A DNA stretch of 64,000 bases from Psilocybe azurescens (GCA_023853785.1 JAJIRX010000932.1:62001-126000); one strand, 5' to 3'. Positions 1-12,893 are shown, counted from the first letter of the stretch. Notes: generated from the sequence alone by a model not told the origin. Program-made: numbers and translations.

Positions 1-2811
1 GCTTATTGGGTGGATGCACGCTTCGTCTTCGTCTTCCTCTAAGCTATGAGATCTAAGCCTCAAAGAGACTTACTTGCTAAGTCGGTTGTGAGTTATCATT
101 CGGATTCAGGTACGGTGGTGCGCCGCGCGCGTGATCATGACCGCTCGAGCTCCGAGAAGCGGGCTGAGACTGAGACTGAGGCTCACTAACTGGCAACCTG
201 AATGGTAAGCGTGGGCGCTGGCTATGCCAGATAGTCTGAGGCTGACGGTGGCGTCGAGCTAGTCTATGCATTGTAAACAATGGCGGTTTGCTTAGAAGTT
301 AGAAGTTAGACGTTAGAAGCTTGCTGCATAGTCTGAGGTACCGGTGCCATGTACATATCATCATCAAGGCACGGTGTGTATGGGACCTACTGCTTCAGGT
401 ATAGTATGTATGTAACTTTAAATAACGCCTAACACGAGGCGGAGGGAGGACCTAGGCGGATCTTGAAGCTAACGTCCGGACGTCGCCTGGGGCCCTTATT
501 AGCTCGCTTCGAGGTATGATATGGACACTGTACTCCGAACTTGAGACGTCCGTTGCATGGCTATTGGACCGGTTGTCCGACTCCTGTCGTGGACACTGGA
601 TCATATCCTGGTCCCATGGCCATATGCTTTTGTTCAGTTTTTTTTTAATTTAATCTGTTCTTACATTTCATGCGAAATTCGTGATCAAGTTTCAACAGTG
701 ACTACAAGTTAGTGGGCTTCAAGCAAATCTCGACCCTCGAGCCCCGACCCTACCCCGACCCCGACCCCAACCCCAACGCGACGGTCGACGGACGCGCGTC
801 GAGTCACTGCAGTCTGCGTCGTCCGACCAAGCCCAAACTGCGTCATCGTCATGCATATGTAGTTTTTTGAAATTGATTAGAACAATGGCAAGGACGAATC
901 GGGATCAGCTGCGCGAGCGAACGGTCCGCGCGGCGCCCACATCAGCCAGCCCACCATCAGGGCGAGTCGGTCGGGGTCGTGATGCGACGCGACTCGGACG
1001 CCGCTCGGGTTTGATTTTGAGTCTTGACAGGTTTTTGATGCGGATACCATCAGATCGGCGGTCGTTGACGTCTTTTGAAATTACGAAATCATGATATCTG
1101 ACTCTGCTCGTCGTGTCCGCCGTCGACGCTGTCGTCTTCGTCTTCGTCATTGAGTCAGACGTGGTCGAAACCCCACATTGACTTGTTCATTGCGTGTGGA
1201 CCCAGCTCTTCACTTTCTTTCATGCGACTCATCTTCAACTCGCAGTTATCGCAGATTAGATCATAACACGACTTCGAGTTGAGTATTCAATTGACAGGAG
1301 TGCTGGGGGCTGGTAGGTTATGAATTGTCCGGAGAGCCCATCTCATTCGTATGGGTACATAATTCCTTTTTCATTGGTTTTGTTTGCTCGTTTAGATATT
1401 ATTACTCGGCTGAATACGATGCAGATTAAATAAAATTTGCTCCGTTGGAGTAGGCCAATCCGGCCTACCCTAGCAGCTCGTGTCTGGCAAGGCTCGGAAT
1501 GCTCGTCGAGCGGCCACGCAGTATAGCGTTGCGGGCAAAGTGTGTTGTTCTCTCACTACGAAAGCGCGCTAGCACACAAACCGTGCACAGCCGCTGATGC
1601 GATCTACAGTATCTAATCTAATCCGCCCTCGGGCAGCTCGGCCCAGATGGTCGGAACCCACTGTCACACCGTGAGTGGGGAACACATTTACCTAAGACCT
1701 TTGTGCATTGTTCATGTAGAATCTTCAGAGTAGAAGCTCTCAGTCAGCCCACAATATAGCGAGTGCATGGACCTACTCTATGTGGGGAAGTGATTGGGGA
1801 GCTTGCTCCCTCTCTAATGCCGATACCAAAATGTCTAAGCCCACGTGATCCGCTGGCTTTGTGATGGTCACCCCGTGAGAACTTTGAAAGCGGCGAGTGG
1901 CGAGCATAGCTCCTCATAGAGCATGCCAGGCACTGGCATAGCGAAGCGTTCTAAATATCTGCCATTTATGGAGAACAATGGAGTTTCAAGAAGTTGTTCG
2001 CCGCACTGAAGATTGCTTTGTATGGCAATCATCATCAAAAAGCACGAACATCCCGCTTGTTCAGGATTGAGCGTTGCTTCTTTATGCTTGTATCACTTCT
2101 ACGTTCTGATTGAAAAACCCTGATAACCCAGTCTTCGACCTACGTACCATTGTTCCACCAACTTGAACCACTGACAGCGACCAATGATGAGGGCGAACTT
2201 GCCCTCGCACTCGAGCCTCGAGGCAACCTTGCCCAAATAGGAAGCGTTAAAGAAATTCGGGATTAGGGTGGCAGACAAATTGGATTGATGAACCGCAATG
2301 CATTTTTGAGCCGGCCTGTCAACGCCATATACGAGTACATACCGTACTAGTAAAATATCAAGTCAGCTCACGGAAGCCGAAGGGAACGCTATGTACTAAC
2401 ATAAAATTTAGCTGCATTCTCTGCTATATGCACCTACAGTGACATTGTCTCCGATTGTTCGATGCTCATAAGTGAAAGCCTTATGTCGGACCCACACTGC
2501 CACCCCGCCTCTGGGCAATACGAAGCGGACAGACATGTGGCGCACGTAGTAGAATTGGAGCCAATTGACCTTCAGAATGCGGCCGGGAACAGCCTTCTGG
2601 GAAGGTGGGAGTTGTTTACATAACCCATTGTATAGTGCACGCGCCCCGAGTTCGCTCTCATCTTGCGTATTCTTCTCCGCTTCTTTCTCTTCCGATGCAC
2701 CTTTTTCTCTCTTGCGGGATACCTCAATCTCTACTATGAATGATCTCGGAACTGGCTCATATTGTAGGTAGCAACAGGATTGGGCGAGAAACAACAAATC
2801 TTGTCTGGGCC
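1..2811. other. Gene-poor stretch, no supported gene
   Basis: I see no reading frame here with recognisable domains, and no chain of exons joined by convincing fungal introns. Short open frames exist on both strands (for example minus 2408-2797, 129 codons, charged and lysine/glutamate-rich in its middle), but nothing supports them beyond being open. A low-complexity pyrimidine-rich tract lies at 731-777 and a small perfect inverted repeat (GTAGGCC/GGCCTAC arms) near 1449-1467. Confidence 0.5.
731..777. repeat. Low-complexity CCCCGA/CCCCAA-like tract
   Basis: Degenerate runs of CCCCGAC and CCCCAAC units are seen directly. They resemble telomere-like or simple-sequence DNA only superficially: the units are irregular and total under 50 bases, so I call this a simple repeat and nothing more. 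Confidence 0.6.
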
Positions 2812-2884
2812 AAGGACCGTTAGTCCTTTTTTTACGACACCGTCCGAACCGTGTCAGGAAATTCTTATGTAATCTTCGGAGCTT

Positions 2885-2927
2885 GAATTATCGTCGCGTC
2901 TAGTAGACGCGACAATGCAGATAATTC
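2885..2927. repeat. Nested perfect hairpin inside the transposon
   Basis: Inner arms GTCGCGTCTA and TAGACGCGAC are exact inverted copies separated by one base. They are enclosed by outer arms GAATTATC and GATAATTC. This could fold as cruciform DNA or an RNA hairpin. Confidence 0.8.
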
Positions 2928-3284
2928 GAGCCTTTTGAAAAGGTATAGCACATTTATTTGGCTCGAATAATAGATGGTTTAAATTTTGTGTTGAGATGAG
3001 GAGTTTTGCGGCAGCTTTCATTCCGGTGCAGACTGAGCAGAAAGTCGCTTACATAATCTTTAGACTTTGCCTTGAGCCGGACGCATGGGTGTCCAGCACT
3101 TCCACATCTGTTTGAAAGCTCTCAAAAATTTGCATGAATGTTGATTGAAACCTTCTAAAAGTTTCTCTCTAAATATTGTCTTTATAGATCTTTTCCTTGT
3201 CAAGCAAAGTGTGCGCGATCCTATTTTCAAAGTCCGAAGATTATATAACAACTTTCTGACACGGTTCGGAGGGCGTGGTAAAAA

Positions 3285-3337
3285 ACAGACTTCATATATC
3301 GTGAGCCGTAGGGCACATCACATATATCGAAGTCTGT
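3285..3337. repeat. 53-bp near-perfect palindrome inside the right arm of the transposon
   Basis: ACAGACTTC at the left is matched by GAAGTCTGT at the right, with AT-rich arms continuing inward to a short loop. The matching left arm of the element goes straight from its end into a run of T and then the shared inverted repeat, so this palindrome looks like a secondary insertion or amplification in the right arm. Confidence 0.7.
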
Positions 3338-3359
3338 CTAGGAGAGACTAAAGGACCGT

Positions 3360-6293
3360 TGAAGTTCTTGATATAGTCAGTGCACGGCCCCACTCAGATA
3401 GCTCAAGTTTCCGAAGTATTGTATAGTAGTATATTAAAGAGTGCTTGTATTTGACCAGAAACCGTGGCTGCTTTGTTCTAGCGCTTACTGAACATGGAAA
3501 TTGGTACTCGATTCTAAGCTGTTTTCTTGTTCTACATGACAACGACGTAGCAGCTTCGCTCACTATTGGGGTTGCGGCCACCTGTTTATTATTCCAGAAA
3601 AGGAATAAACAACGCAAATAAAAAACCGATCAACGGGCCTGCAATATACTCCTGATTTTTGAGCGCTGAGAATTAGTATAATACCATCAAGCACCGACAG
3701 TTGAACAACATCTCTCGCTTTTCCAGCGACCCCATGATCTCGTATAATCTAAGTCTGCCTTCAATAAGCCATGTATATTGATAACCAACAATCAAATCTC
3801 ATTTCCAACAAACGCACACGCGCGACTTCCAGATGAATCAGTCAACTTGTCGTTGATTTCTTGGTTTAAGCCTGGTGAGGGCAACTGTACGTCCTTGATA
3901 CATTACAGTAATGGCAAACACACATGCATCTTTCAGCTAAGCGTGTTTGAGTTTACCTTTATGTCGACACTGATACAGATTACTCAGGCTTTTGGCAGCT
4001 CGACCCTAAGACCCTCACAAGTAACTGTTCCATTCGATGGTCTATTAATATCAAGCGGCTGGAGCGTTCTTTTCGCATTGTTGAGCGTGTTCGAGTTTGT
4101 TCTTGTTCCTGAATCACACACACCTTCGATATACCTATCAGAGTTCGATGTTCACGAACGAGAATCTTCAAGAGCACAACAACCCTCTCGCGCTTGATGC
4201 CGCATATGGCACTAGTTATTACTAGTTCTGTCTCAATGCTCACTTGAGCTCACAAACGTTATAACTTACCCTGCATCCCTGCTCTGTATAGAATAGTCAT
4301 CCCGTTGGAAGCAACGACGGCATCAGTAGGCAAGCTGACGAAGGTGACCACACAGAGCTCTGCTTTTACTAGCTCGCCGCCTCCGACCAACAGCTCCAGA
4401 GTCCCACCAGCAGATATACAGGCCGAGCTTCAAGAAAATCACGGTCAACATCAACAGAGTGATCATTGTAAGAGAAGACTTGGTGTCTATCGACATTCTT
4501 TAGCCAGAAGAAGTCTTGGGGATGGACGTACAAGGGGGGGGATTGGGGGTTTTCCACTTCGCAGGCATCCCCGCGAACTTGCAAATACCTCCCTGGAGCA
4601 GGGAAGGGTGATGAGATTCTTTAACGCTAATGGCACGCCTGGCATAAATCACGCTGTTTTTTGCAGAGAGGACTGGCATTAAAAACGAAGGTGGATCTCC
4701 GTTTAAGATGTCTTGTCATCGGGATCTGACATTCCAATTTACTGTGCGTCCTTCTCGCTTTCGATAATAATACCCTGCTGGCTAACACTTATATATCTTG
4801 CAGTTACTTGGATTCCAGTTTCCGAACCACAAGATAAAGCTGTTTAACGAAGCTAGTCGTACCTTTACAGTCGTGGACAGCTGCTTGTTGGAACAACACC
4901 GCGACTTTGACAAAGCCGGGAGTATTGGGGATGACAGTCCCAAGTGCGATTGACAGAGTCTTCGAATTGGTGCCGATTTCCCAAGAGCTTGCGAACGCCT
5001 GCGGGGCGCAGGAGTGTCTGATAAGGTTTATCAACCTCGCGGATTTCCTTGCAGGGAAGGTTGGGATTAACAACAAGCACAAAGAGTCGTTCAATGAGAA
5101 TCCTAATCGCAATCTGTCATTCATAATCACGGTTGGTACTTCTCACTTTGGATAGTACTACCCTCCTGACTAACATTGATATATCTTGCAGTTGCCGGGG
5201 TTGTAGAGCTATCAAACCATTCAAATACACGTCGACCTACCTTGATAGATATATACATATTTTTAGTAGACCAATAAAAATGCCATCTAATGACGTTATT
5301 AGCAGTCAGTCTGAGATTTCCTGTCGAAGCATAGAGACATAGACTCTAGAGACTCTGGATTCCTTGTTGTTCAATTGGCTCGTGCGCAGATGATGGAAAT
5401 GTCATGTTGCTACAGTCTTATCAGATAAGCGATTGTTGATCAATCATATATCCTTCTATTGGATTCGTTGCGCCTCGCTTCCAAGGATATGTATACTAGC
5501 CACGTATTCACAGCTTCTGCCGGTTAGTCGACGAATATTCTGTGCCGCAATTGTATCGCACCCAAAATCCCGGACAGAATTATAGACAAATGTGCACTGA
5601 CCAAATATAGAACCCTCCAGATTATCTGATAAGACATCGCAGACTCGAATCGGGTTATTCAGTTGATCCAAATGACTTGTCTGGAGACCTAAATTGCTAA
5701 AATGAAAAATGGAAGCATGGGTCCAAGCACATAACGTGTTCAAGCTGTAAAGCTGAAATTCCATCGATGACAATACCTCTCGGCATCATGTAGCAAAATG
5801 TATTGTGTGGTAGAATATCAATGGGTCTATCTTTTGTCCACATAGCAGTTACTGAATATTGACTCACTAGTACCTACAAGTGTGTAGAGGCTAGATGAAG
5901 TATAGCAGCCTATAGAATATTGTAAGAGTTTAAGCCGCCTGTTTTCGTTACTTTTCCGGAAAATCTCGAAGAAAGACGAAGCCATTAACGTCTGATGATC
6001 CACTTCAGGGCTCCTGGTATTCACATCCCAGCTCACGTCGGATGGATGGAACTTCATGCTTCCGAATGAATGCTGTTTTGAGGGTCTGGCGAGAAGCATG
6101 TAAGATCCACGACTGACATACGCAAGCAGCCGGCATGCTACTTTGGGGACAAGCTGCGGACCCAATTGGTCGACATAACTGATGCGGCGATTTGACTTAG
6201 CTACGACTCCACGGACTCCTTCATTAAATAAATGGTGGTTCCATTGGAACTCGGCCAATTACTTCCTCTACCCATATACCATTCGTTGAAGGG
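3360..6293. other. Mostly gene-free stretch upstream of the ABC transporter
   Basis: Apart from the paired fragments at 4540-5205 I find no supported gene. Two minus-strand open frames (5456-5773 and 5827-6258) have no recognisable motif and no convincing joining introns. The last part presumably contains the promoter of the ABC transporter gene, but no clear TATA element was seen next to its start. Confidence 0.45.
4540..5205 (+). pseudogene. Two tandem, related gene fragments, each with a similar final intron
   Basis: Two stretches (about 4540-4820 and 4950-5205) share the same plan. Each has a peptide containing ELAN, a glycine/asparagine-rich middle, and a segment of the form NR(D/N)L(T/S)F..(F/I)T. 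An intron of about 58-60 nt follows in each, ending in the identical TATATCTTGCAG, and the next exon starts LLGF in one copy and LPGL then stop in the other. The first copy has stop codons between its parts, so it is degenerate. The second is open from about 4907 to the intron and then ends at once. I do not recognise the family; the short C-terminal 'ITLPGL' suggests a small protein. The arrangement indicates a local tandem duplication followed by decay. Confidence 0.45.
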
Positions 6294-9200
6294 ATGGCCG
6301 ACTCGAATTCAATCCCTGAAGGGGCGAAGTCCAGTGGGCAAAAGCATGTTTTCGATACAGAAAAAGCGCCTACCGACAAAGAAATAGAGCTCAGACCCTT
6401 GCAGGAGCAGAGTGAGAAGGATGCCAGTGTGGTCGATACCTCAGAACAAAAGCCATCCCCTCCGTCGATAGGCTTTTTGGAATTATTTCGGTGCGTCCTA
6501 CCCTCATCGCAGTCTCCCTTTTGTCCTTTTTCTGCGAGTATTGAACATTCACCGTGGCAACTGCGTAGGTACTCAACGTGGTTTGAGGTGTTTATCAACT
6601 GGATTGGGATAGTAGCTGCTGTAACTGCTGGTGTAGCACAGGTAGGCTTGTAAATTTTTGCCTATCCGCCGTATTCTAACGTATTACTGTGCCACGATTC
6701 TAGCCAATGATGACTTTACTTTTGGAAGATTGACCGAGGATTTCGTCAATTTCTCCCGAGCCATATCTCAAACACAGCAGAATATTCCAGGTGCGGTAGA
6801 CCAGCTGGGACAGGCTGCGTCTGACTTCCGCCACGCTGCTGCACAGAATGCTAGCTACCTTGTGTACATCGGTGGGTTCAGTTTCAAGATCAATGTCCTG
6901 ATGATTGACAAAGCAAATGAATGGCTCAATAGGTATCGGTATATACGTTTGTACATACACATTCATGTACATTTGGGTGTACACCGGAGAGGTCAATGCC
7001 AAACGGATCCGAGAACGTTATCTTCAGGCGGTTCTGCGCCAGGATATTGCATTTTTCGACAAAGTGGGTCCTGGAGAGGTTGCGACACGGATTCAAACAG
7101 ACACTCGTAAGTTTTACAGTACATGACATTGTTCAATCATATGGCTTCTCACCTAGGGCACCCTTATTCTAGACTTGGTACAGCTGGGTATGTCGGAGAA
7201 GGTCGCCCTCGTAGCAAATGCGGCCGGAGCATTTGTGGGCGGTTTTGCTCTGGCATACGCGAGGTCTTGGCGTCTTGCTCTGGCGCTAACTTCGATTCTT
7301 CCCTGTATCGCTATTTCTGGCGCGGTGATCACGATCTTCAACGTGAAATTTAAGCAGTAAGCAGGCTTTGGATAGGAGGTGTACCTTAAATATTCACTGT
7401 ACTCTTACAGGCATGCACTGAAACATGCAGCTGAGGGCGGAAGCCTTGCAGAGGAGGTCATTTCGACCGTTAGAACTGCCCAAGCATTCGGCACACAGAG
7501 AATACTCACAGGGATCTACAACGGCCATATGGACAAGGCATTGAAGATTGATATGAAGGCTGCGATATTCCAGGCTGCAGGACTCGGGGCATTCTTTTTC
7601 GTACTGTACTCTGCGTATGGGTTGGGTAAGTTCATTTCTTCTTCTTTGAGGACAACGACTAGAATAATGATGTTTTTAGCATTCAGTTTTGGAACCACTC
7701 TGGTCAATTCAAATAATAGTAAGCTGATATCTCTAAATCACCCATGCCCATTTTCATGGAATCTAAATCTTGAATTAAGTCAGCGGCGGACAAGCTATAA
7801 ATGTGCTCCTATCGATTTTGGTTGGTTCGATGTCACTCGCGATGCTTGCTGATGAGATGCAAGGTACGCACTACACTGTCTACACACTTTTTGGTGATAT
7901 TTAGCTTGGAAATCTACATAGCAATTTCGAACGGGCGAAGCGCTGCAGCAAAGTTATTTGAAACGATCGAGCGAGTTCCCGACATTGATTCGGCTGATCC
8001 CGGAGGATCCAAACCCCTGAAAGTGGATGGCGAGATTGTTCTGGAGAACGTCCATTTCAGCTACCCATCTCGACCTTCCATACAGGTGACAAAAGGCTTG
8101 TCCATAACATTTGAAGCTGGGAAAACATCCGCCCTGGTTGGTGCTTCGGGATCCGGGAAGTCCACCATAGTTTCACTTGTCGAGCGCTTCTATGATCCCA
8201 CCCATGGTTCAGTCAAGTTGGATGACCATAACCTCAAGGATCTCAACCTGAAATGGCTTCGCTCACAGATGGGACTCGTTTCTCAAGAGCCTACTCTGTT
8301 TGGGACGACAATCAAGCAGAATGTCGGCTATGGGTTGCTTGGAACAAAATACGAAGATGCGCCTCAGGAGGAGAAAGACGTTTTGATCAGAGACGCCTGC
8401 ATAAAAGCGAATGCCGATGGATTCATCTCACAACTTCCTCTTGGATACGATACCCTAGTCGGAGAACGCGGACTCCTACTTTCTGGTGGGCAGAAACAAC
8501 GTGTAGCTATCGCCCGTGCCATCGTGTCCGATCCCAGGATCTTGTTGTTGGACGAAGCAACAAGTGCCCTCGATACTCAGTCTGAAGGCATAGTGCAGGA
8601 TGCTTTGGATAAAGCCGCTAAGGGTGCGTTCAAAATATATGTGATCAGTGCTCAATGTCTTATTTTTCTGACCGCTTAGGCCGAACTACCATCACAATTG
8701 CCCATCGCCTCTCTACCGTTAAAGACGCTGATGTCATATTCGTTATGGACGATGGACACGTACTAGAATCTGGGACCCACATCGATCTCCTCCAAAAGGC
8801 GGCGCCTATACCCGGCTTGTTGAGGCACAAAGACTACGCGACGGCGGGAATGCTCTGAATCCTGAGACAAAAGGGGATACAGATGTACACAGAAATATCC
8901 CTTTGGATAGCAAGCACACCAACGTATCCTTTGCCAGTGAGGTTGAGCAAGGAGTAGTTAACACTCCGAATAAGCCCGAGAAAGACCACAGTTTATGGTA
9001 CATCTTCAAGCGCATGGCCCCTTTGTGCCGGAATCAGTGGTACAACTACGCTATGGCGGCAGTTCTCGCTTGCAGTAAGTATTTTTCCATTATCTGACGT
9101 GTGAAACAGACCTAACTGTTTCAAACAGTATACGGCATGGTTTATCCAGCCTTTGGGATTGTTTTTGCCAAGGGTATCAATCTATTCTCACTCGAAAACA

Positions 9201-11492
9201 AAGCCGATCGACGATTCCAGGCCGACAGGACTGCACTTTGGTAGGTATTTTTCTTCTGTTCTTGTCTTCGCTGAATCATAGTGTCCAAACAGGCTATTCA
9301 TCATCGCAATTATTGCAGGATTTGCAATCAGCATTCAAAACAAATTGTTTGCCGAGGCGGCCGCCCACTTGACCGCCCAACTTCGTACACGAAGTTTCAA
9401 GGCAATACTGCGACAGGATGGTACATGGTCTCTTCAATTATTCCTATTCCCGATTACTCACTCTTCTATCTGAAGTTGGCTTCTTCGATGAAGACGAGAA
9501 CAGTGTAAGCCTCAATGAACGACTTTTAATATTCAAACCGTACTCACAAGCTTTGACAGACCGGGAGTCTGATTTCACGGCTGAGCCAAAATCCACAGAA
9601 GTTTGAGGGCTTAGCAGGCATCACCCTTGGCGTTTTCATACAGACAACTGCAACCGTCGTTGCAGGTTCAATTCTTGGACTCGTGTTTGTTTGGCAGATC
9701 GGGCTTGTTGGGATCGGTGAGCAACATAAATGTACCATCTCGACATAGATCTCAATATATCATTTAGCTTGCACACCAGCTCTCATCGCCGTTGGCTATG
9801 TCCGCTTGGTGAGTACTCATAGTCATTCGCCTGCTATTTTCTCGTCATTGATTGTTTATTTTAGATTGTAATCGTACAGAAAGACAAAAAGAATAGAAAG
9901 GCTCATGAAGACTCGGCCCAGCTGGCATGTGAGGCTGCGGGATCAATCCGTACTGTGGCAGCGCTGGGAAGGGAGGATGACTGTTTACGGATGTACAGCC
10001 AAAGCTTGGAGGAGCCTCTGCGCAAATCGAATATCACGGCAATATGGAGCGGTATGCTGTATGCATTGTCACAGGCACTCAGCTTTTTCGTCATAGCCCT
10101 TGTGTTCTGGTATGGCTCGGTACTGGTATCTCGGGAAGATTGCAGCCTGTTCCATTTTTCATCGGTCTTATGGTGAGTTGCATTTTGGGGTTGTTTGAAG
10201 AGTATCATTGTATTCATTGTCCCTCTCTCAGAGCACGACCTTCAGTGCGATACAAGCTGGAAATGTGCTTTCATACGTTCCCGATGTATCTGCAGCGACA
10301 GGCGCTGGTTCCGATATCGTCAAGCTCCTTGACAAGGTTCCAGAGGTCGACGCTGAATCCAAAGATGGGATTGTTATCCAAGAGAGGGCTATCCAGGGCC
10401 ATATACGCTTCGAGGGTGTTCATTTCCGATACCCAACTCGTCCTACTATTCGTGTATTACGTGGTCTATCACTAGAGGTCCAGCCTGGCACGTATATTGC
10501 ACTTGTCGGAGCAAGTGGATCAGGCAAGAGTACAGCGTGAGTGCCTGTTTTATTTGAACGTTGCTCAGACGATTAATCTCCAAAATAGAATTCAGCTTCT
10601 TGAAAGATTTTACGATCCTCTTGCAGGAGAAATATATGTATGTTCTTATTCTTCTATGTTATTTTTCTTATTTCTGATGGTGACGGCACATTTTCTCTTT
10701 CCCTCAGCTTGACGACCAGAAGATCAATGAATTAAATGTCCAGGAATATCGCAAGCATCTGGCTCTTGTCTCCCAGGAGCCAACCCTGTACTCTGGCTCA
10801 GTCAAGTTCAACATCTTACTCGGGGCCATAAAACCCCACTCCGAAGTCTCACAGGAAGAGATAGAGAGTGCCTGTCGCAACGCCAACATTTTGGAGTTCA
10901 TCCAAGGTCTTCCTCAGTAAATTATCTTGAAAATCTTCCATTATCAATGTTGATCGTGACCGTCTCTTAGGGGTTCGATACCGAAGTTGGAGGGAAGGGT
11001 ACACAGTTATCCGGGGGCCAAAAACGTAAGATATTTGCCATCCGATATTGATTTATTAATATATCTTTCGTCCTCAGAACGCATCGCCATCGCACGAGCC
11101 TTGTTGCGAAATCCAAAAATCCTCTTGTTAGACGAAGTAAGCCTGAATTAGACAGGCATCGTTATTCTACTCTGAGACTAGTTTGTTCCAGGCTACCTCC
11201 GCTCTTGATTCGTCTTCTGAGAAGATCGTGCAAGCGGCGTTGGACCAGGCTGCCAGAGGGAGAACGACAATTGCTATCGCTCATCGACTATCCACCATTC
11301 AGAACGCTGATCGAATGTACGTCTCGTATAAAATACGCTGTGTACAGTGTTGCTCATGTATACATTTACCCTAGCTACTTCATCAAGGACGGCCGAGTAA
11401 GCGAGACGGGAACCCACGACGAGCTATTGGCTCAGCAAGGCGATTACTACGATTACGTCCTGCTTCAGGGTTTGACCAAAGAGCGACTTTGA
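6294..11492 (+). CDS. Full-size ABC transporter, MDR/ABCB type (TMD-NBD-TMD-NBD), 23 exons
   Basis: Predicted ATP-driven exporter of the plasma or vacuolar membrane, of the P-glycoprotein family; substrate unknown. The first nucleotide-binding domain has Walker [10 protein letters not shown] (about 8140-8166), signature LSGGQ (about 8479), Walker [13 protein letters not shown] (about 8539) and IAHRLS just after the intron at 8624-8679. The second has GASGSGKST (about 10509-10536, cut by an intron), LSGGQ (about 11007), ILLLDE (about 11122) and IAHRLST. Two blocks of membrane helices precede them. I traced 23 exons with canonical introns at consistent phases, giving about 1,309 residues, the usual length. 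The N-terminus is a hydrophilic leader of about 65 residues. Four single-base losses must be assumed, all in homopolymers: TTTT 6720-6723, AAAA 8794-8797, GGG 10133-10135 and GGG 10971-10973. They are either sequence errors or evidence of a dying gene. Confidence 0.9.
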
Positions 11493-11841
11493 AGCATCGC
11501 GCAACCTTCTGTCAATTTATCAGTTCATGGGCGATGGAATGGCTTTGATGTGTCTGCTTGTTTACTCATCCGCCTCCTTTTCACCGTTTCCTCTTCGTTT
11601 TCTAAATGTCCTTTAGTACACGTCGAATAGACAGATAAATACCCTCATTATATTTCACACTCGTTGCACTACTACCAATTCTATAACAAGAAATATTAGG
11701 TGGTACGTTTGATCTAAGGACGTGAAGGCTGACTAGCTCACCACCAATTTGTTTCATCAGCGAAGTAACTGTTGCATTGCTTAGCACTTATCCATCTAAT
11801 TGCAAATACATTGATTTCCGGTGTGCACTTTCTCGCGATCA

Positions 11842-12365
11842 GGGGCTTCGACACCGAGGTTGGTGGAAAGGATCACAGCTATCAGGAGAACAGAAACGTG
11901 AGCTGCCAGTTTAGTGTTTGTATACGAATGACAAACTTCTCTTTATCTAGAACGCATTACAATTTACTATCGCTGGGGCCCTCCTGTGGAACCCGAGAGT
12001 TCTGCTACTCGATGAAGTACGCATTTGAAATACCTTACAGATGGCTAGTATTCTGACTAGATTCATCCTCATAGGCGACATCCGCTCCCGACTCAGCATC
12101 TGAGAAAGTCGTGCAAGCAGCATTAGATCAGGCAGTGAAGGGGCGGACAACTATTGCCATCGCACATCGTTTATCCATGATCCAGAATGCTGATCGAATG
12201 TATGTCCCTCAGCTCTTATGACTGTCATGACGCAATCTTATCTTTATTTCATAGTTATTTCATCAAGGACGGACGCGTTAGCGAACAGGGGACACACGAC
12301 GAGTTATTAGCTCAGCGAGGCGATTACTACGAGTTTGTATTACTTCAAGGATTAAGCAAACGTTG
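11842..12365 (+). pseudogene. Truncated, decayed duplicate of the C-terminal exons of the adjacent ABC transporter
   Basis: The stretch begins with GFDTEVGGK, the same peptide that opens exon 20 of the transporter upstream. It then repeats the signature region (LSGEQK in another frame), ALLWNPRVLLLDE, the Ala-Thr-Ser-Ala switch segment, IAHRLS and the C-terminal [10 protein letters not shown]...GTHDELLAQ, ending at a stop codon. Intron positions match the parent gene. At least two frame breaks (near 11870 and 11960-11975) and the missing upstream 9/10 of the gene make it non-functional. A pre-existing tandem gene copy that lost its front, or a partial tandem duplication, would both explain it. 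Confidence 0.85.
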
Positions 12366-12893
12366 AGGAATGAGGACCTCGTCCACGACACACTGTTATT
12401 TCTACACATCATGACTACTATTCGGAATTTCGTTCTTCCCTTAGATTAACTTCATGCAATACGTAGCAGTGACACGACACCCGCTAAATTAGATAACCCA
12501 CATTCATAGTTTGTACTCAACCGCGACTCAATATTCCTGCTATTTTATAATTGAATTATGGTATACAAGCAGGTGTCCGAGTATGCTCATTCGAAGGAAA
12601 GCAAAGCCGCATCATATTGAAACATCAGGTGGTATGATATGTACGATGTGCAACATAGGGAGTGCCGCTACCACATCTCTTTGATCTATCGCTTCTATTC
12701 AATGAGGCAACACCATGATCCGTTTCCCTGCTAGGGCAGAACAAAAACAGTCTTGCTTTCGCCGTTTTATTGCATCATCTTCGCAGTTCCGATAGCTGTA
12801 TCACTGGAAGGGTATACATAAATATTAATTAAATGGTGGCACGAATGTGCGTTGAGGTGGTGTATTTAGGGAATCCTCTTCATGGAGGTATAT
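12366..12893. other. Intergenic region between convergent ends
   Basis: No gene seen. It lies between the end of the ABC-transporter relic and the 3' end of the minus-strand membrane-protein gene, so it should hold two terminators. No diagnostic signal was recognised. Confidence 0.5.

Larger units (their letters stand above)
2821..3350. mobile_element. 530-bp non-autonomous DNA transposon (MITE-like) with 9-bp target duplication
   Basis: The element starts TAGTCC and ends GGAGAGACTA, so its extreme ends are inverted copies (TAGTCC / TAGTCT). It is flanked on both sides by the same nine bases, AAGGACCGT (2812-2820 and 3351-3359), as expected of a target-site duplication. Further in, the ends match as imperfect inverted repeats: CCGAACCGTGTCAG near 2849-2862 is found inverted near 3257-3270, followed on each side by a similar stretch ending TAATCTTCGGA. 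No transposase frame is visible. An 8- or 9-bp duplication fits hAT- or Mutator-type elements; which of them is inference. Two hairpins lie inside it: 2885-2927, and 3285-3337, which appears inserted into the right arm. Confidence 0.8.

Noticed and set aside
731..777. Internal telomere repeat
   Set aside because: Units are irregular and do not match the common fungal TTAGGG/CCCTAA repeat.
2408..2797. 129-codon minus-strand open frame
   Set aside because: No domain, no start context or intron support; amino-acid make-up reflects local purine-rich DNA.
5827..6258. 143-codon minus-strand open frame upstream of the ABC transporter
   Set aside because: No recognisable motif and no partner exons; it also would overlap the presumed promoter of the transporter.
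6294..11492. Programmed ribosomal frameshifting in the ABC transporter
   Set aside because: Four breaks at unrelated runs, all of the same one-base-loss kind, fit sequence errors or decay better than programmed shifts.
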